Shown: positions 1-13,400 of the stretch, piece by piece | Numbering within the stretch: position 1 is the first letter of the stretch | How the letters are laid out: each line of letters opens with the position of its first letter | Assembly: GCA_900708905.1 (NCBI GenBank) | Contig: CAADRB010000072.1 | Location: forward strand, 329,360-393,359 | DNA: 64,000 nucleotides | Origin: Hymenolepis diminuta | Lineage: Eukaryota; Platyhelminthes; Cestoda; Cyclophyllidea; Hymenolepididae | Direction: 5' to 3' | Notes under the pieces: model-generated | Databases searched by the model: none | What the model was told of the DNA's origin: nothing | The model's input: the letters and a program-made list of their open reading frames with translations, nothing else | Program-made: the position numbers and the translations under genes

Positions 1-1318
1 GCAAGAAAATCAGAATTTCCTGACTGTTATTATTGGAATGCTTCAACAATTAATAAAGGAGGATAATATAAGTCTTGTGCACTTCCTAAATATCATGTAG
101 TGGTGTTCATAAAAATTGGCGACCATGTTCTCCATTTTGCAATTTATGTTTTTCTTTACATGAGTGTCATCTAAATTGCCAATATGCAGGGTGATTGAAT
201 AGTAGTTTTCTTTTTTTAAATCGAAGTGATTTAATTATTAATCGTTTTTTTTATATTTAAGTTTAGTATGTTGTTTCTAACTAGTATATGCATCAATCAG
301 GACATACTCTCTCTGTAAGATCCTTCATCATCTTTTTATTCGAATAATTAACTACGGAACTTCAAAACACCGATAAATTTTTGTGTAATTGTTCCTTAGA
401 AGGTCGGGTTCTTTACGAGGAGGTGAAAGGAAAAAGCTTGAAACTTGGCTGCTAAAGGTTTAAATACACTTATAATGAAACTGATTTAAATACTCTAGCG
501 CAAATGAAAGAATAGACCTCTCCTGTTTTCTAATGACTGAGTTATCCAATAGTGCCTGACGTATACATTTTGTGAACTATGTTTGAGTTGAAGAAGCGAA
601 ATTCCGTAAATTTGCACGCTCAAAAATGTGTTCCATCTGTGTCGCATTAATGATAACTTTTCATTTGAGTCATAAAAGTGATGGAACTAGTAAGAAATTT
701 TGATTTACGTCCTTTTTCAATATTATTAAATATTAACGATTACCATTGCACCCAGATATGTCGTAGTCTGTCATTAGTAACTTTGAATAAATCAAGGATT
801 TCTGGAAAATTTTCTGCTCTCTCACAATTCCTAAACCTAATATTCACTTGCAAACTATATTGATAAATAAGGTTATGCTCTATTCTACTAACAGCACATG
901 AGCATCTACATGTAGTCTCTATTACATTACGATGATGTATGTGTACCTTATTAGATCGATTTGCTTTCTCAACCTTCGAAAGAACAAAATTCATTTATGA
1001 GGAAGGACCTACCATCACAAACAACCTGTCAATAAACACTGGGTATTATGAACAAGAATTTGATCTGTGATCCAGGTGGTGAATCATGAAGTTGGAATTA
1101 TAGAAAGATAATAATCCATAAAGTGAATACTGTATGATCTGAATCCAAAATCAAATGAATTAAGACTTTTTGATATCTTGATTTTACTCTCAATATTCCC
1201 TACCTTTATTATTTAATGGACTTTTTGTTACTCTTCCACGATATAAAATGATAACGATTTCTGCATTGTTCTAGCTAACGACAATATAATACGTTAAAAT
1301 GATGTTTTCTGTGTGTAG
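1..1318. other. SLC5 intron (5' end outside window)
   Basis: No exon recognised; the expected upstream SLC5 motif (WYWC..DQ) is absent. Holds a family A repeat at 1031-1210. Confidence 0.7.
1031..1210 (+). repeat. dispersed repeat family A, copy 1
   Basis: Shared core: AATAAGCACTGGA..ATGGACAAGAATTTG.TCAGTGATCCAGGTGGTGAAT, then CCATTAAGTAAATA, CCAAAAATCAAATGAAG and ACTCTCAACAT. This copy reads CAATAAACACTGGGTATTAT and ACAAGAATTTGATC. Confidence 0.6.
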
Positions 1319-1454
1319 ATGATGGTTCAACGCGTACTGGCCGCAAAAAGCCTCTCCCATGCTCAAGGTGCTACTCTGATGGCAGGATTCATCAAACTCT
1401 TCCCTCTCTTTATAATTATCATTCCAGGAATGATTAGTCGAATTCTCTATCCTG
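1319..1454 (+). CDS. SLC5A (SGLT-like): SLC5 cotransporter exon (first one in window)
   Basis: The acceptor is TGTGTAG before [17 protein letters not shown], and the donor is G|GTAGGT after ILYP. Phase 0 in, phase 1 out. It encodes the loop and membrane segment ending [10 protein letters not shown]. The Asp that follows in the family (YPD) is completed by the next exon, which supports the join. Confidence 0.9.
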
Positions 1455-4400
1455 GTAGGTAGTTGGTTCATAACATTTATTTTGTCCAATTAATCTGTTG
1501 TGTGCTAAATACCAGGATAATTAAATGTGAAGCTACAAAGAGTAAGAGGCAACGAAAATATTCGGATACCACTTCAACGAGATTTAGCAGAAGCAGGAAG
1601 AGCTGGTTGAAGGACCTGACCAACAGGATTTGAAGATAAGAGAACCAAGTGAATGTGCGCTGGAAACGAAGATACGTTGGAGTCAGTCCAGTGGAACAAC
1701 TAAACTTGGGTATAAATAGATAAAGAGTTGGTAAAGAGGGTTGAAATAATTAAAAAACGGTATGAGAAAGTCGATAAGGTCGGGCTAAATGCATAGTGAT
1801 TAACAATTTTTAGGGAGAAGGCTGGCTGATGATCGTTTTAACTCCATAGAAGATTTGATGGAGCGACGATGCTTGCACAATTATAAGATCTTGCTGACTG
1901 AAGATTGCCAAGCTGTTTCAAGTATAAACTCGTACCCTAGAATCAATCGATCGGACAATATTTTTTATTTGAGCCTTTCAAACGAATACGCTTTGGTTTA
2001 ACTGGATCTTATCGGAGATACACCTTAGACAGAGAGATTTATTTAGAGTAAAGTAAGTGAAATTTAGAATTTTCAGACTTAAAATCAGTAATTATATATA
2101 ATTGGTGATAAAATAGGTATCTCCTTGTCTTAATGACCTTCATGCCTTTAGATATTTTGGAGCTTTGCGGTTAATTGGAATCATGGCCTGAACAAGATTG
2201 AGTGACAGTTAGCCTAAATGTTGATTCCCAAAAGTGGAGGTTGGCATTAATTGTATTTTCTCTATTTCACAACTCTCCTCAAATTCGTATGGCAGGAAAA
2301 GAGGTCCTATAACAGCCAGAAATATCCAAGTTTAAATTATTGAGTGGCAAAACCTTTCCTATCTTTAGTGTTATAAAACCGCTTATCAAAATAAGTTACG
2401 ATTTTGCTAGTTAAGAAATCAAAATAAAACAATTTGCCACTTTTCGTCATAGATAAAATAATAGACCTTTAGAAAGAATTTGAAATCAAAGGACCTTAAA
2501 ATTCGAGTGAAGTTAATTCCACTAAAAATTCTTTGTAGATAAAATAAAGATGAAACGAGTCTTGAGGTATATACTATCCTTTGTGCATATCTTTGGGGTG
2601 ATCGAAACCTCAGGCCATATATTGATAGACAATGATTAAGTGTTCCTCGCACTTAGTCTTACTGACCGAAGTTGTAGCTCTCCTTTGTGCCATTTTTCAT
2701 CTTTGTGAAAGTTCAAATTCATAAGAATTTTGACCTTCTATATACTGATTTATCTAGATAGCCGGTTTTCATTCCTGCATTTTTCCAAAAAGGTGAAAAG
2801 TATTTTCTTTTCCCCATAACATTACAATTTTCTCATGATCTGAGTGTCTGCCATCTTCCGTCGAGACTTTTAGACCGCATTTGATATGCTATCATTGATT
2901 ACATGGTGTATTGAATTAAATGGGCTTTATCATTAAGAAGGGGAAAAAATTCTGATTATAGGCAAAAAATAAAGCTATTTCAGCTTTGTTATGTTTAGTT
3001 CATATAAGCTACCTAATATCATTCAAGAGCATTCTGTTTTCTAAACTCTTGGAATAAAAAAATGAATCGAAGTGACTAGACCGACCATCATAATTAGACG
3101 ATCAGTCAATAAGCACCGGACATCATTTACAAGAATTTGCTCAGTTACCAAAGTGAATTACCCATTAAGTAAATATTGTGCGACTTGAATGCAGAAATTG
3201 AATGAAGAAAGACTTTGAATCCGTGACTTTGCACTCAACATATTTTCGATTCCTTCCTCCTTATCTTTTATTTCAATTGCTTTTCCACAATGAAAAATTG
3301 TTAATTTTGCTGTGGGTTATTATAATAATATTTCTGAGTCAATTATTTTGTCGTAATTGTGTCCTATTTTGGGGACACTTGATGTGGTTTTTATTTCTGT
3401 GCTAGTCCAGATACCTCACGCATTTGATCTTGTTTTCATCGAGTTGGGGAAGTGAACGATCCTTCAACTAGTAAAGGTCGATCAGCTCATTCACGCTCCT
3501 ACTGCGTGCACCTGACAGTTAGAATGTTTTTCACAATTTCTGATCTCTTCAATGTATCTGAGTGCACTTATCTAAAATGAGTGCATTGGAATACCCCACT
3601 GAGTGATTGATGAAATTGTGTGTGAGCTCACAGATCCCAAATTTCGCGTAGGTACTGCATGTCTTCCGTGGCTTATGTACTTAATGCAACGTCATCAATA
3701 ACTTGGGTGTCAATTTTCTCATCTTTGTAAAAATATTTGATAGCAGTGATACTTGTCGCAAAATTTGGGAAGAAACATTCTGGATTGAAGTGTTAACCAT
3801 TTTATATTTATTGTTCTTCACAAACCGTCGATTGATCACATTTCTTCGACTTCAGACTATATCCTTTAAAATCTATTGAAGGGCTAATCAGTAATGTTCA
3901 CTTATCTTGTAATTTTACAACCACCACTACATGTTTTTCGCTGTCAGATGTAAGCTTTATTTATGATTATTCTGATCCCTTTTCTGTTCTGTGAAATGGG
4001 GAGAAAATAACCATTATTGAAAGTGTTCTTCCATGATTGTGACCTGTAGGATTGAATACTACAGGTCAAAGATGTATGTAATAGAGCATCACCAAACTGC
4101 TCGAATGATACTGATCAAATTTTCCAGATCTTCCCTCAACACATTAGATTTTAAAGCATACGCATCCTTTTATCAAACAGAATCTCTGATGTGATATTAT
4201 TAATAAGTGAACTCTGTGTTAAATTTATTTAATCAAAAGGATATATATATATATGCCTAGCTACAGCAGAGAGCACATTTTTGGGGAGAGAGAAGGAAAA
4301 TTTAGTTTTGGGTTTTACTTATTCTCTCCTCATCTCGCAAATAGACTTGCATCGACCCTTAAGTCAAAGTCTTTAAATAACCGCGAAGTTCTTGTTGATT

Positions 4401-7400
4401 GTTGTGCCCAAGGAATAGTGATCCCGTCGATAGTGAAAGGGCTTTGTATTCTTGTCCGATGCAGGAAGTGTTATCTAAATAGGTCTTTATTATTGAATAT
4501 CATCCAGATAAGGCAAGTATATATGAAAGGGCAGAAATTCGATAAAATGTTTGGAATTTGGAATTAATGACCTAGGGAATAAAGAGCATAAAGAATGAGA
4601 GGAAGCGGACATCTTGCCGGTATAATCGCAATCCTTCATTTTGTGCTAGCTGAATGAGGCTGTGTATGTCCTAGTCTAGCCAATGGCCACAAGTGGTCTC
4701 CCATAATCGGCTTTCTTATTGGTCCACACAACCTGCGTGTTGGCATTTGTTTTTTCGTACTAAGTTAGTAAGATTTGGAACATACTTCTAACCTGCTTTT
4801 GGCCTAAATTGCGAAAATTCGCATATAGTTGACAGCTTCACATTTTACTGTTTTTTTAAATTGCCTTGAGGTGGGGATTTACGCATTTAAAGACAGGAAG
4901 TGATATTACTCTCTGTTTTACCTGTTTATGAATTAGTAATTGGATATCTCTTCCTACCTGTTACAGATACGATTGGATGTGGGACAGCAGAGGAGTGCTT
5001 CAAGATCTGTGGAAATCATCACGGTTGCAGTGACTGGGCCTATCCGAAGCTCGTCATGGGAATAATGCCTGATGGTGAGTAACGTTTACGATACATGTCA
5101 TACTTACATGAGTGCTTAGAGTTCTGCAAAGTAGTTTCTAACCTTTGTCATCTGTAGTCGTTGTCTCGAACGAAAGTGTAAAGGAAGGTAATTCACAACC
5201 GTTAGTTGTAAATTTTACTGAACTAAGATATTCCGGAACAGTTATTAACATATGCAATCAACACCACCCAACTTGCACTTATCATATTCTCATCATCTTT
5301 ATTAAGTCCGCTGCGGATTTGGTGAGCATTAGCTAGTTTCAGTAGAGTTTGTGATATATCTGTGATGTATACAATTCATATTTGAGTACATGTTGATGAG
5401 TTGCATTTAAATCGTTGTCACACACTCTTAATGCATATTGCTGTTCTTGCACGAATCCCTTAGGCAGTATTATTAATATTATTATCCGAGGCAATCCAAT
5501 GCAGTTAATGATTTCTAATAATGGAGAGCATCTTAACAGAAAAGGTGGCAAGATTCTAACTTTCGTAAAGTAAGACCTTTCTACACTGTCATAATGCTAG
5601 AAAGTCTGGCTTTTGATGCTACGTTCTATCTACGCACTAGATGTCACTGGACTACAGTTGACTCGGACCCAAAGAGATATAAGACGGAAATGCGGTTACT
5701 TCCAGACACTTTATTAACTAAATGAAGACGGTGTATGGAGACATGCAAGTCATCTTCATATAATTGAGGTTTTTTGGGCAAAACACTGTCGGACGGATGG
5801 TTATTTATGTCTCGAATAACTGCCAAGTCTCCAGGATGAAGGTTGACTTAGAGACATCCCTCGGGAATTGCTTATCCCGAAACAAAACATGGAAACTGCT
5901 ACTATAGTCAATAAATAATGATTAACTAACGTTCGTATTAAAATGAGAATCGTATATAAATGTAAAAATGCTTTCAATATATTTTCCGTTTTTGTATCAA
6001 CTCGAGCAGGTATTTTTTTCATAATCCATCGCAATCTGTGCACTCTACACACGCGTTAAACTTTCGAAGACTTTGGTGATACTTGTCAATATTTTACATT
6101 AGAATAATACATCAGAATCAAATGAACGCTCAGCGTAGTTGCATTCATGGGCATTCATTTGTATTATCATAAACGCTTACATGTAGGAATAGGTTTACAA
6201 GAGGCAGCTTAAAAATGTGAGGACACTTAAGTTTAACTGCATGAAATTTATACACATACGTTTTCGCCTTGGACTTTGCATTGTTTGACGTCTTGAGACA
6301 TCAAATCACCATATTACCCTATTAGATTAGAATCAATTATTGCCACAGCTCCTCTTTTGGGCCAGGAGTGTATTTATAACGATATGGGGAATGATTTTAT
6401 CCTTTAATGTGTCTGCACAAACAGGTCTTTATTTGCTAATTCCATTTATTAATAATAACGTAGTACACATTAAAATATTTGGACAAGCAGATACAGAGCT
6501 ACAGCGTGAAGAAGGAGTTTGAGAAAAGGATGGAGACATTCGGTTCATGGAGTTTTGGTTTTAATTACTTGTTTTCTCTGTTCGCAGAAAATATGTGCCG
6601 CTGATTTTTTGAAACGTATTTTGAAGAGACATGTTTTGAATCTGATGTCAACATTGAGGGCGACATCTCGATATGTGGAGTTTCAAACATTCTTGTCTTC
6701 TGTAAGACCTAAAACCAGAAATTTGGCGTCTGGGAAGCAGTGTTCTGAACGATATATTCTTTTCCACTAACATTCGTATAACACTTCAAACAACTGAAAA
6801 TTTGGCACTACCTATTGTGCCCAACTAATGGTAATCCCGTTAATAATGTAAAAGCATGGTTTCTTTTCCGTGAACATTCATACACAGTTGGTAGTATCCC
6901 GTTCCACAGTTTTTGCTCGATTTCTCTTGAGGGAAGGATACACACTTTTAAAGGCAGGAATTGACTTATTTGACTGTTTTACGAATGACAGCCCACAACC
7001 AAAAAACCCTGATGTCTTGGTGAAATCGTCTTAGTAATGAATTTGTGTTGGCTTTCATTCATTCAAGTTCTTCTTTGCATCTGGTGATTAGAATGAAAAT
7101 TTAAAGTAGGAGAATTGGTAGGCTTTTCGTAACTGCTCCGACGCAATGTCTTCTTTGGGATTTCTCAGGGATATCCACTGGGCTAACTCTGTGAAAGCGT
7201 AATCTTAGGTTCACTTTTCTCACAATATTACGGAGAGCCCTAAGTTCGTTCTTACCAGACATCTTAAGTACTATTGTAAAAATACTGTACTCTCTATAAT
7301 CCCTGCTGTTACTTAGGTTGATGACTCTAGCCACTTTAAATGAGTTGGATTGTTGGGAAGAATGAATATTGTTGCCATTCTTCTGATCATTCTGTTCGCG

Positions 7401-10400
7401 GTGTTTGCCATTGTCGCATAATGCCCTTATCAATCCAATTTTGTGATCCCAAATTCCCATTGACGTGTTTATCTTAATCGAGTTTCCTTGATCAACCAAG
7501 TGATTTTTTGACTTAACGTTCATGTTCAGATTCCCTACTAAACTTCACTCACTCGCATTCGAATTCTTCATAAAATAACTCTAAGAGAAATGTAAAATCA
7601 CACGGTTTAATACATTCACTCCTTGTGTTATTTTGTAATTTGGTTTATTCGTCTTTTCATTACATTCTACGTTTTTTTTCGAGTTTAATACTTTATTGTT
7701 ATGGACTACATTTTATTACTATCGGCTTAGTCTAAATTACTCCAGTATGCACTACAACAAACAGGCACAACGTCAGAAATATTGCTACCTTATTAAAGGT
7801 CAATTAGGTGTTTTTGTTTCCGAAATTGTGTTGCCAACGTTTCGGCAGGAGAGTACCAACCAACCTCTAATTTTGAATGCAACTGATTAACTTACCACTA
7901 ATTATGCAAATGGGCATTAAAGTTGCATAAAGCTTATGTAAAATTTAGATGTTTTCTATTGTTTCTTCTCAAAGATTTCCATCGGTTACTTTTCTTGGCC
8001 GGAGACTCAATAGCTAAAGTCGGCATTAATTCCCACTTAAGAAAAAGCGTCTGTTTGTTTCACAAATTCTGCCTTTAAAACCAAATAAAAAGATAAAATT
8101 AGAAGTTTTAATGCACTGAATGTGCGCACAGGTCTGTAAAAATGACGAAAGTAGGCTTTTTTGTCATTTAATCTTCCAAATGGCAGTAAGTGACGTTGTA
8201 ACTTTTCTTTCTTCAATATAGTCAATAGAAAGTGTAGTGCTCTGAAGTATATTGGAGGCACTATAAAGGAATTGAAATTTTAACCCTTTCAGCCTCACTT
8301 AACCAGTAGTACCCACAAATTGAATAAAACACACCAAGGAGTTGAATAGCAATAAGAACATATTGAATTTTAGTTGGATAGAAGTGAATGATTTGTATCT
8401 AAGATAACTGGAAATAGCAATTTTATTTTTAATAATTGGAAATATTGTACATTTGTTAAATGTGGTAAATTACAGGATCGCTGCCTTGAATAATTTTGAT
8501 TAAATTGTGGCAGGTTTCTTAATCTCGGGTTATTATTGAGTCCAGGAGATTGTGGCTATTTGGGAGGCTAAATAGGTTATTACAAGTGGCGAGCAGGTAG
8601 CATTTACCATCTCTGATGAGTTCTACAATGCTGACAACAAAAGTCTCCGGATTCTCAAGAAACAGTATTATTACTCAATACCTTACAAAATGTTTGAGAA
8701 ATTGTCTGCAGAAATTGAGGCTGCATATTCTCGTGATGTTCCTACTACTTCTACTGCCAAGATTTCACCTTCTTCTAAAAATTATCGTCTATCTCCCGTT
8801 GTACCATTATCTCCTGTGGTGCTTTCTACTTTAATTCTCGTTGTGGCGGCCAATGATGACATGAACCTGAACCCATCAGTCAGAGCTAATGTAAGAGTAG
8901 CGAATTTCCGTTCTCGTTGCGTAGCCTTAAATTTCGAACCGAAAATGGATCCAACGGAGATTTATCTGGACGCATTTTGCCTCCGCCGCGGAATCATCGG
9001 TCAAACGTCACTTCGGATGCTTCAGAAGAACGCAGAATAGATTAGAGTTGGAACCAGCATCCGAAATCATGGACGAGTAATTTCGGCAGGAGGCGTTCTT
9101 ATTAAAATGATTAATTTATATACAAGAGCAATGATGTTGATAAGTTTATTGTTAATTATTGAAAATACTGTATATTTGTTAAAATATGCTGAATTATAAT
9201 CATTGCCTTTCATAATTTTGAGTAAACTGCAACAGTCTGCTTAATCTCGAGTTATTATTGAGTTCGTGGCACTGTGGCTGTTTGGGAGGCTTATTAGGTC
9301 CCAACAATTATAGAATATCATACGTGAAGGATTTGATGGTATAGTCCTCGTGTATGTATTAAGCTGTCATCTTTCTCTTCGTACAAGAACGCATAAAGGT
9401 ACTGTCCACAGGGATGCATACAAGTAAAGAGTACTTGCGGGGATTCTAGCAGTATAACTTTCAGGAGATTTTATAATGACAAGCGGAGTGTAATGAAGCA
9501 TGAGTTGCAGAAAGTGTGGTCTAAATGGGTCTTTATCAAGAAATATTTATAAGATAAGGCAAATGAAATGAAAGCACGAAAAATTCACTGTGTATGAAAT
9601 AACGGAAATAAGGTTCAAAAGGCATTAAGATTATAAAGGATGAATGGCCTATGACTTGGCCTATGACCACAATCATTCCCCCAGCGAGCGGTATGAAGAT
9701 AAGCATATATCCTGTCCTAGCCAGTGGCTGCACTTACCTCCCTATTCAGCTTCCTCAATTTGCTTGTTTGAACTGACAAAGTTGCAGAAGTATTATTTTG
9801 CTTGGAGCTTACAAGGCGATTATATTTGATCAGTAGCGAATATAAGCAAGCATCTGCGAACTCGACGAACAAAAATAGTCAAGCGATTGGAGGAGTCACT
9901 CAGTTAAATGATTGAAAGTTGTGCTTGATCAGAATTCATATTTAATTTCCACCTTAGAGTACTGATTTTCAAATAGTATAGTGTATGCATCAATAGTACT
10001 TTTTTGCTTAATTCTATTTATTCATATTTGTAATATCTGCTGAGAATCAGTCCTAATTTGTGTATTTTACTTTATCGTTCAATGCATTCATATGGCTAAT
10101 CGGTCTGTTGGTGCTGTGTTCCTGACTTTGATACTACATCTGTTATATATGCAAGTGTAAGCCACCAAGCTCAGTGCTGCTGAGAAATTAGAAATAGGGC
10201 AAGCTAATAGTCTTGTGTCAGTAAGGAAGCACATACACCAGCAACCAGATTAATATGGACGTAGACCAATGCGGAAGCTAGCTTGAGACATACTCATCTT
10301 CAAGTTCCTAACTGAAGGGGAGAATTGTGGCAATGCTGGCGAGATGGTCATTTCTCCTCATCCTTCGTACTCTTGATGCTTCTTGGTCCTTATTTCCATC

Positions 10401-13400
10401 CTGCATAAATCTTGTTGACTTTATGCCCTTTAGTATGAATTTGAAAGAGAGATGAAGGCATGCGTGTACCAGAAGTCCCACGCAGCTCATATGTTCATGG
10501 CTTCTCATTGCGTCTTCTCGACGATATCAGCGGATTCTCAGACACTTGATAGCTTTTCTTCCTAACAGAAAGGAGGTGAGATCATAAGTATATACCGATC
10601 TGGTTCATCATGATGGCCCCATACATGCCACTTATGCCTAATGTAGTAGAGTATGCTCTGGAAACTCCCCTTTGTTTATGAATTTTCAATTAAAAATATG
10701 TGAAACAGATCCCATAAACCGCAACCCTTTTTGAACCTAAATTATATAGACGAATTCGGGCGCTTCCCAGTCTTTTGACTTTGGGATACGGTGGAGACGA
10801 CAATTTAGCGGCATGAAGTGATTGGATTTGTAATTATTTCAATTTTCACGGTTAATAGAAGTGGAAAAATCTAATCTAATCGCACTGACGACGGTTGATA
10901 AATTGTGCATAAGGACGTGTCTGATAAAGTTCTTAAGTGATTGCAACAAATATTTTAATCAAATTTACAATGAATCTTCGTGTCTAATTTAACATTTCCT
11001 TACTACATAGCTTTATTTTTCTGTTTAGGTCTTCGAGGTTTGATGCTATCTGTCATGTTGGCAGCTCTGATGTCCGATTTGACCTCTATCTTTAACTCAT
11101 CTAGCACACTTTTCACTGTGGACATCTATACCTCCTTCCGACGAAAGGCTGGCAACCGAGAACTCATGATTGTTGGAAGGTAAGAAGTTTGCTAGCCCAG
11201 AAGTCGTCTTTCATCTGAATATGTTACTTTTTAATATTCAAATTCTGAATACAAATGTCAAATTTAGAACATGCATTCTGTAATCTGATGTATTCTTTAA
11301 GCAACCTTTTAAATATCTTCGTTTGAAGATTGAAAAGATGTGTAAGACAACAAATAGGAGATTCACGGCATTCAGCATTCGGTCGAAGGAGTGCAAGTGA
11401 CAACCAGTTATGTAAACGACTGTGGTGTTTTTGCTGAGCCATCACCCTTCTGACTTCTTTCGATCTTCACCTCACAGTAAGATAGAAAGAAGGAGATGTC
11501 GTTGGTTGAAGAACTATATTGGGCATAAAACCTAGTTTCTGCCACTAAGATCTATATGTTCACTAGGTATAGCTAGGCTGAGTTTACTCGGACCGGTAGA
11601 GAGTGAGATAAGAAAGAAGCGTCTTTGTCCCAAATCATTTTACTAACCCAACAAGGGCTATATATATGAACACATTTTTGGTGTTTGGAAGCTAAAACAC
11701 TGCCGGGCTGATAACAGATTTCGTTTTAAATAACCGTCAAATTGTCAGGATAAGAATGGTGAGTGAGTTAGAGATAACCTGCAAGAGTTGCTCACCCCGA
11801 GACATGACTTACTCTGTAACTTTCTGCTTTCTACAACCCATTAATTCACTGTGAGTCGAAGTCCCATAGGTTGCTAGTTTGTATTTTTTTATCAAGATGT
11901 ATGCTACATGAAATTTTCCGATTTAGACTCCTCTACTGTTGACATTTTAGACTCTTTGTATTCGTAATGGTGGCTTTGAGCATTCTTTGGGTCCCGGTTA
12001 TTCAAAGCATGCAGGGGGGTCAACTCTATATCTACATTCAATCTATTTCTGGTTACCTTTCCCCACCAATCGCGGCAGTCTACATAATGGCTCTCATGTG
12101 GAAGAGGAATAATGAACTGGTAATACCTCCATCCCTTCTTAACTAAAACCCAAATCTCAAATGCTTATTAAATATTTATTCTATCCTCCTAGGGAGCATT
12201 CACAGGTTTAGTCTACGGATTTATAATCGGCGTTGTCCGAATGATTCTAAGTTTCGTCTACTCTGATCCCATTTGCGGAGAACCAGATAATCGACCGTGG
12301 ATTGTTGCCAAGGTGCACTACATGTATTTCGCCATGTTCTCCTTCTTCTCCACTGGCTTAGTGATGTGTCTCGTATCGCTGATATCGCATCCACCAACTG
12401 AAGAACAGATCCGTGGTTTGACATTTTGGACGAGAAATGAGGGCCTGACACCGAACAAGCAGTTGACATTTGATGATGACGATAATGGCTTTGGCACCAC
12501 AAATGGCAGTGTAATGCGGGAGGTTCGATTTGGCGCAGAAATCTCTCTCAATGATCCTGAGGAAGAAGAGGAGGAAATGGATAGTGAGAAGAATGGACTC
12601 CCTAGCAAGAAATTCGTCGTTGAGGAATTAGGTAAATCGATTCATCAATATGAATGTTATGTATTGGAAGTTACGCATAATGACTCAGAGTATTCAGTTG
12701 GAACGCATTTTGACAAGATAACATCTAAGTATGTTTGTGGGGGTAAAATAAAACCTCTTCCTGATACTGTAACGTACTGGGAACTACCTGCAAAACCGTG
12801 GAAGACTCAAGGAGAACATGCCTTTTCTAGATCACATTATTTTATATCGTCTACGCTACAACTGTGGTGAGATGTGCAATAGTCAGAAAGTTTAGCTAGG
12901 CCAAGAGCTTCCAAGAATCCAGATTAGAACGTACCAGCAGGAAGTCGGAAGTATATAACATCAATTTGTCCTATCTTTTGAATATAGGCCTTTAAACCGC
13001 TGAACTACAGTTCTAGCTTTGCACTTATCTAACGCTAAATTCGGTCTAGACTCCAAATCGTTCACGAATGCTTATCGTTACTAACTGGTTGCTTTATTTG
13101 GATTAGGGATAAGTGATCCCGCAACCACTCTTCTGAGAAACTCACATTCTAACACCTCTCTTGTTGATCGGGATTAACCAGGGTGGCTGGTCACTTACCA
13201 ATGGGCGTTGATAGCGTGACTTCAGACGTGTATGTTGATTACTGGTTCACGGGCGTTTATTTGCAGAAAAAACCGCATTAGTTGCTGGAGATTTGCCAGT
13301 ATCGGTTGCTATTAGTAGAACAGGAATTGAACCCCCTTTTTAACAAATTTATTTATGAAAGTCTAGAATAGTAGCTCTATCGTTTTACTCTATTTCTGTT

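Larger units (their letters stand above)
1455..4966. other. SLC5 intron, 3.5 kb
   Basis: AT-rich, no coding signal. Family A copy at 3085-3260, (AT)n at 4241, family F at 4460-4770. Confidence 0.8.
8390..9306 (+). mobile_element. TRIM-like LTR element with internal open frame
   Basis: Two related direct repeats of about 190-200 bp (about 8390-8584 and 9105-9306) bracket about 520 bp. Shared blocks include ATTTGTTAAA, TAATTTTGA, CTTAATCTCG, GTTATTATTGAGT, TGTGGCT and TTTGGGAGGC. The left copy ends TTATTACA and the right one CCCAACA, both with the CA expected of LTR ends. Two bases after the left copy comes TGGCGAGCAGG, placed and shaped like a tRNA primer-binding site. No pol domain is present, so the layout is that of a terminal-repeat retrotransposon in miniature, a class described from taeniid cestodes. 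The two repeats differ at many sites, so the insertion is old. Confidence 0.6.
5075..11028. other. SLC5 intron, 6 kb
   Basis: Packed with old elements: families D, E, F and H, a possible reverse-transcriptase relic (7101-7523) and the TRIM-like element (8390-9306). No SLC5 exon is missing here, since the flanking exons join in frame within GLRG. Confidence 0.85.
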
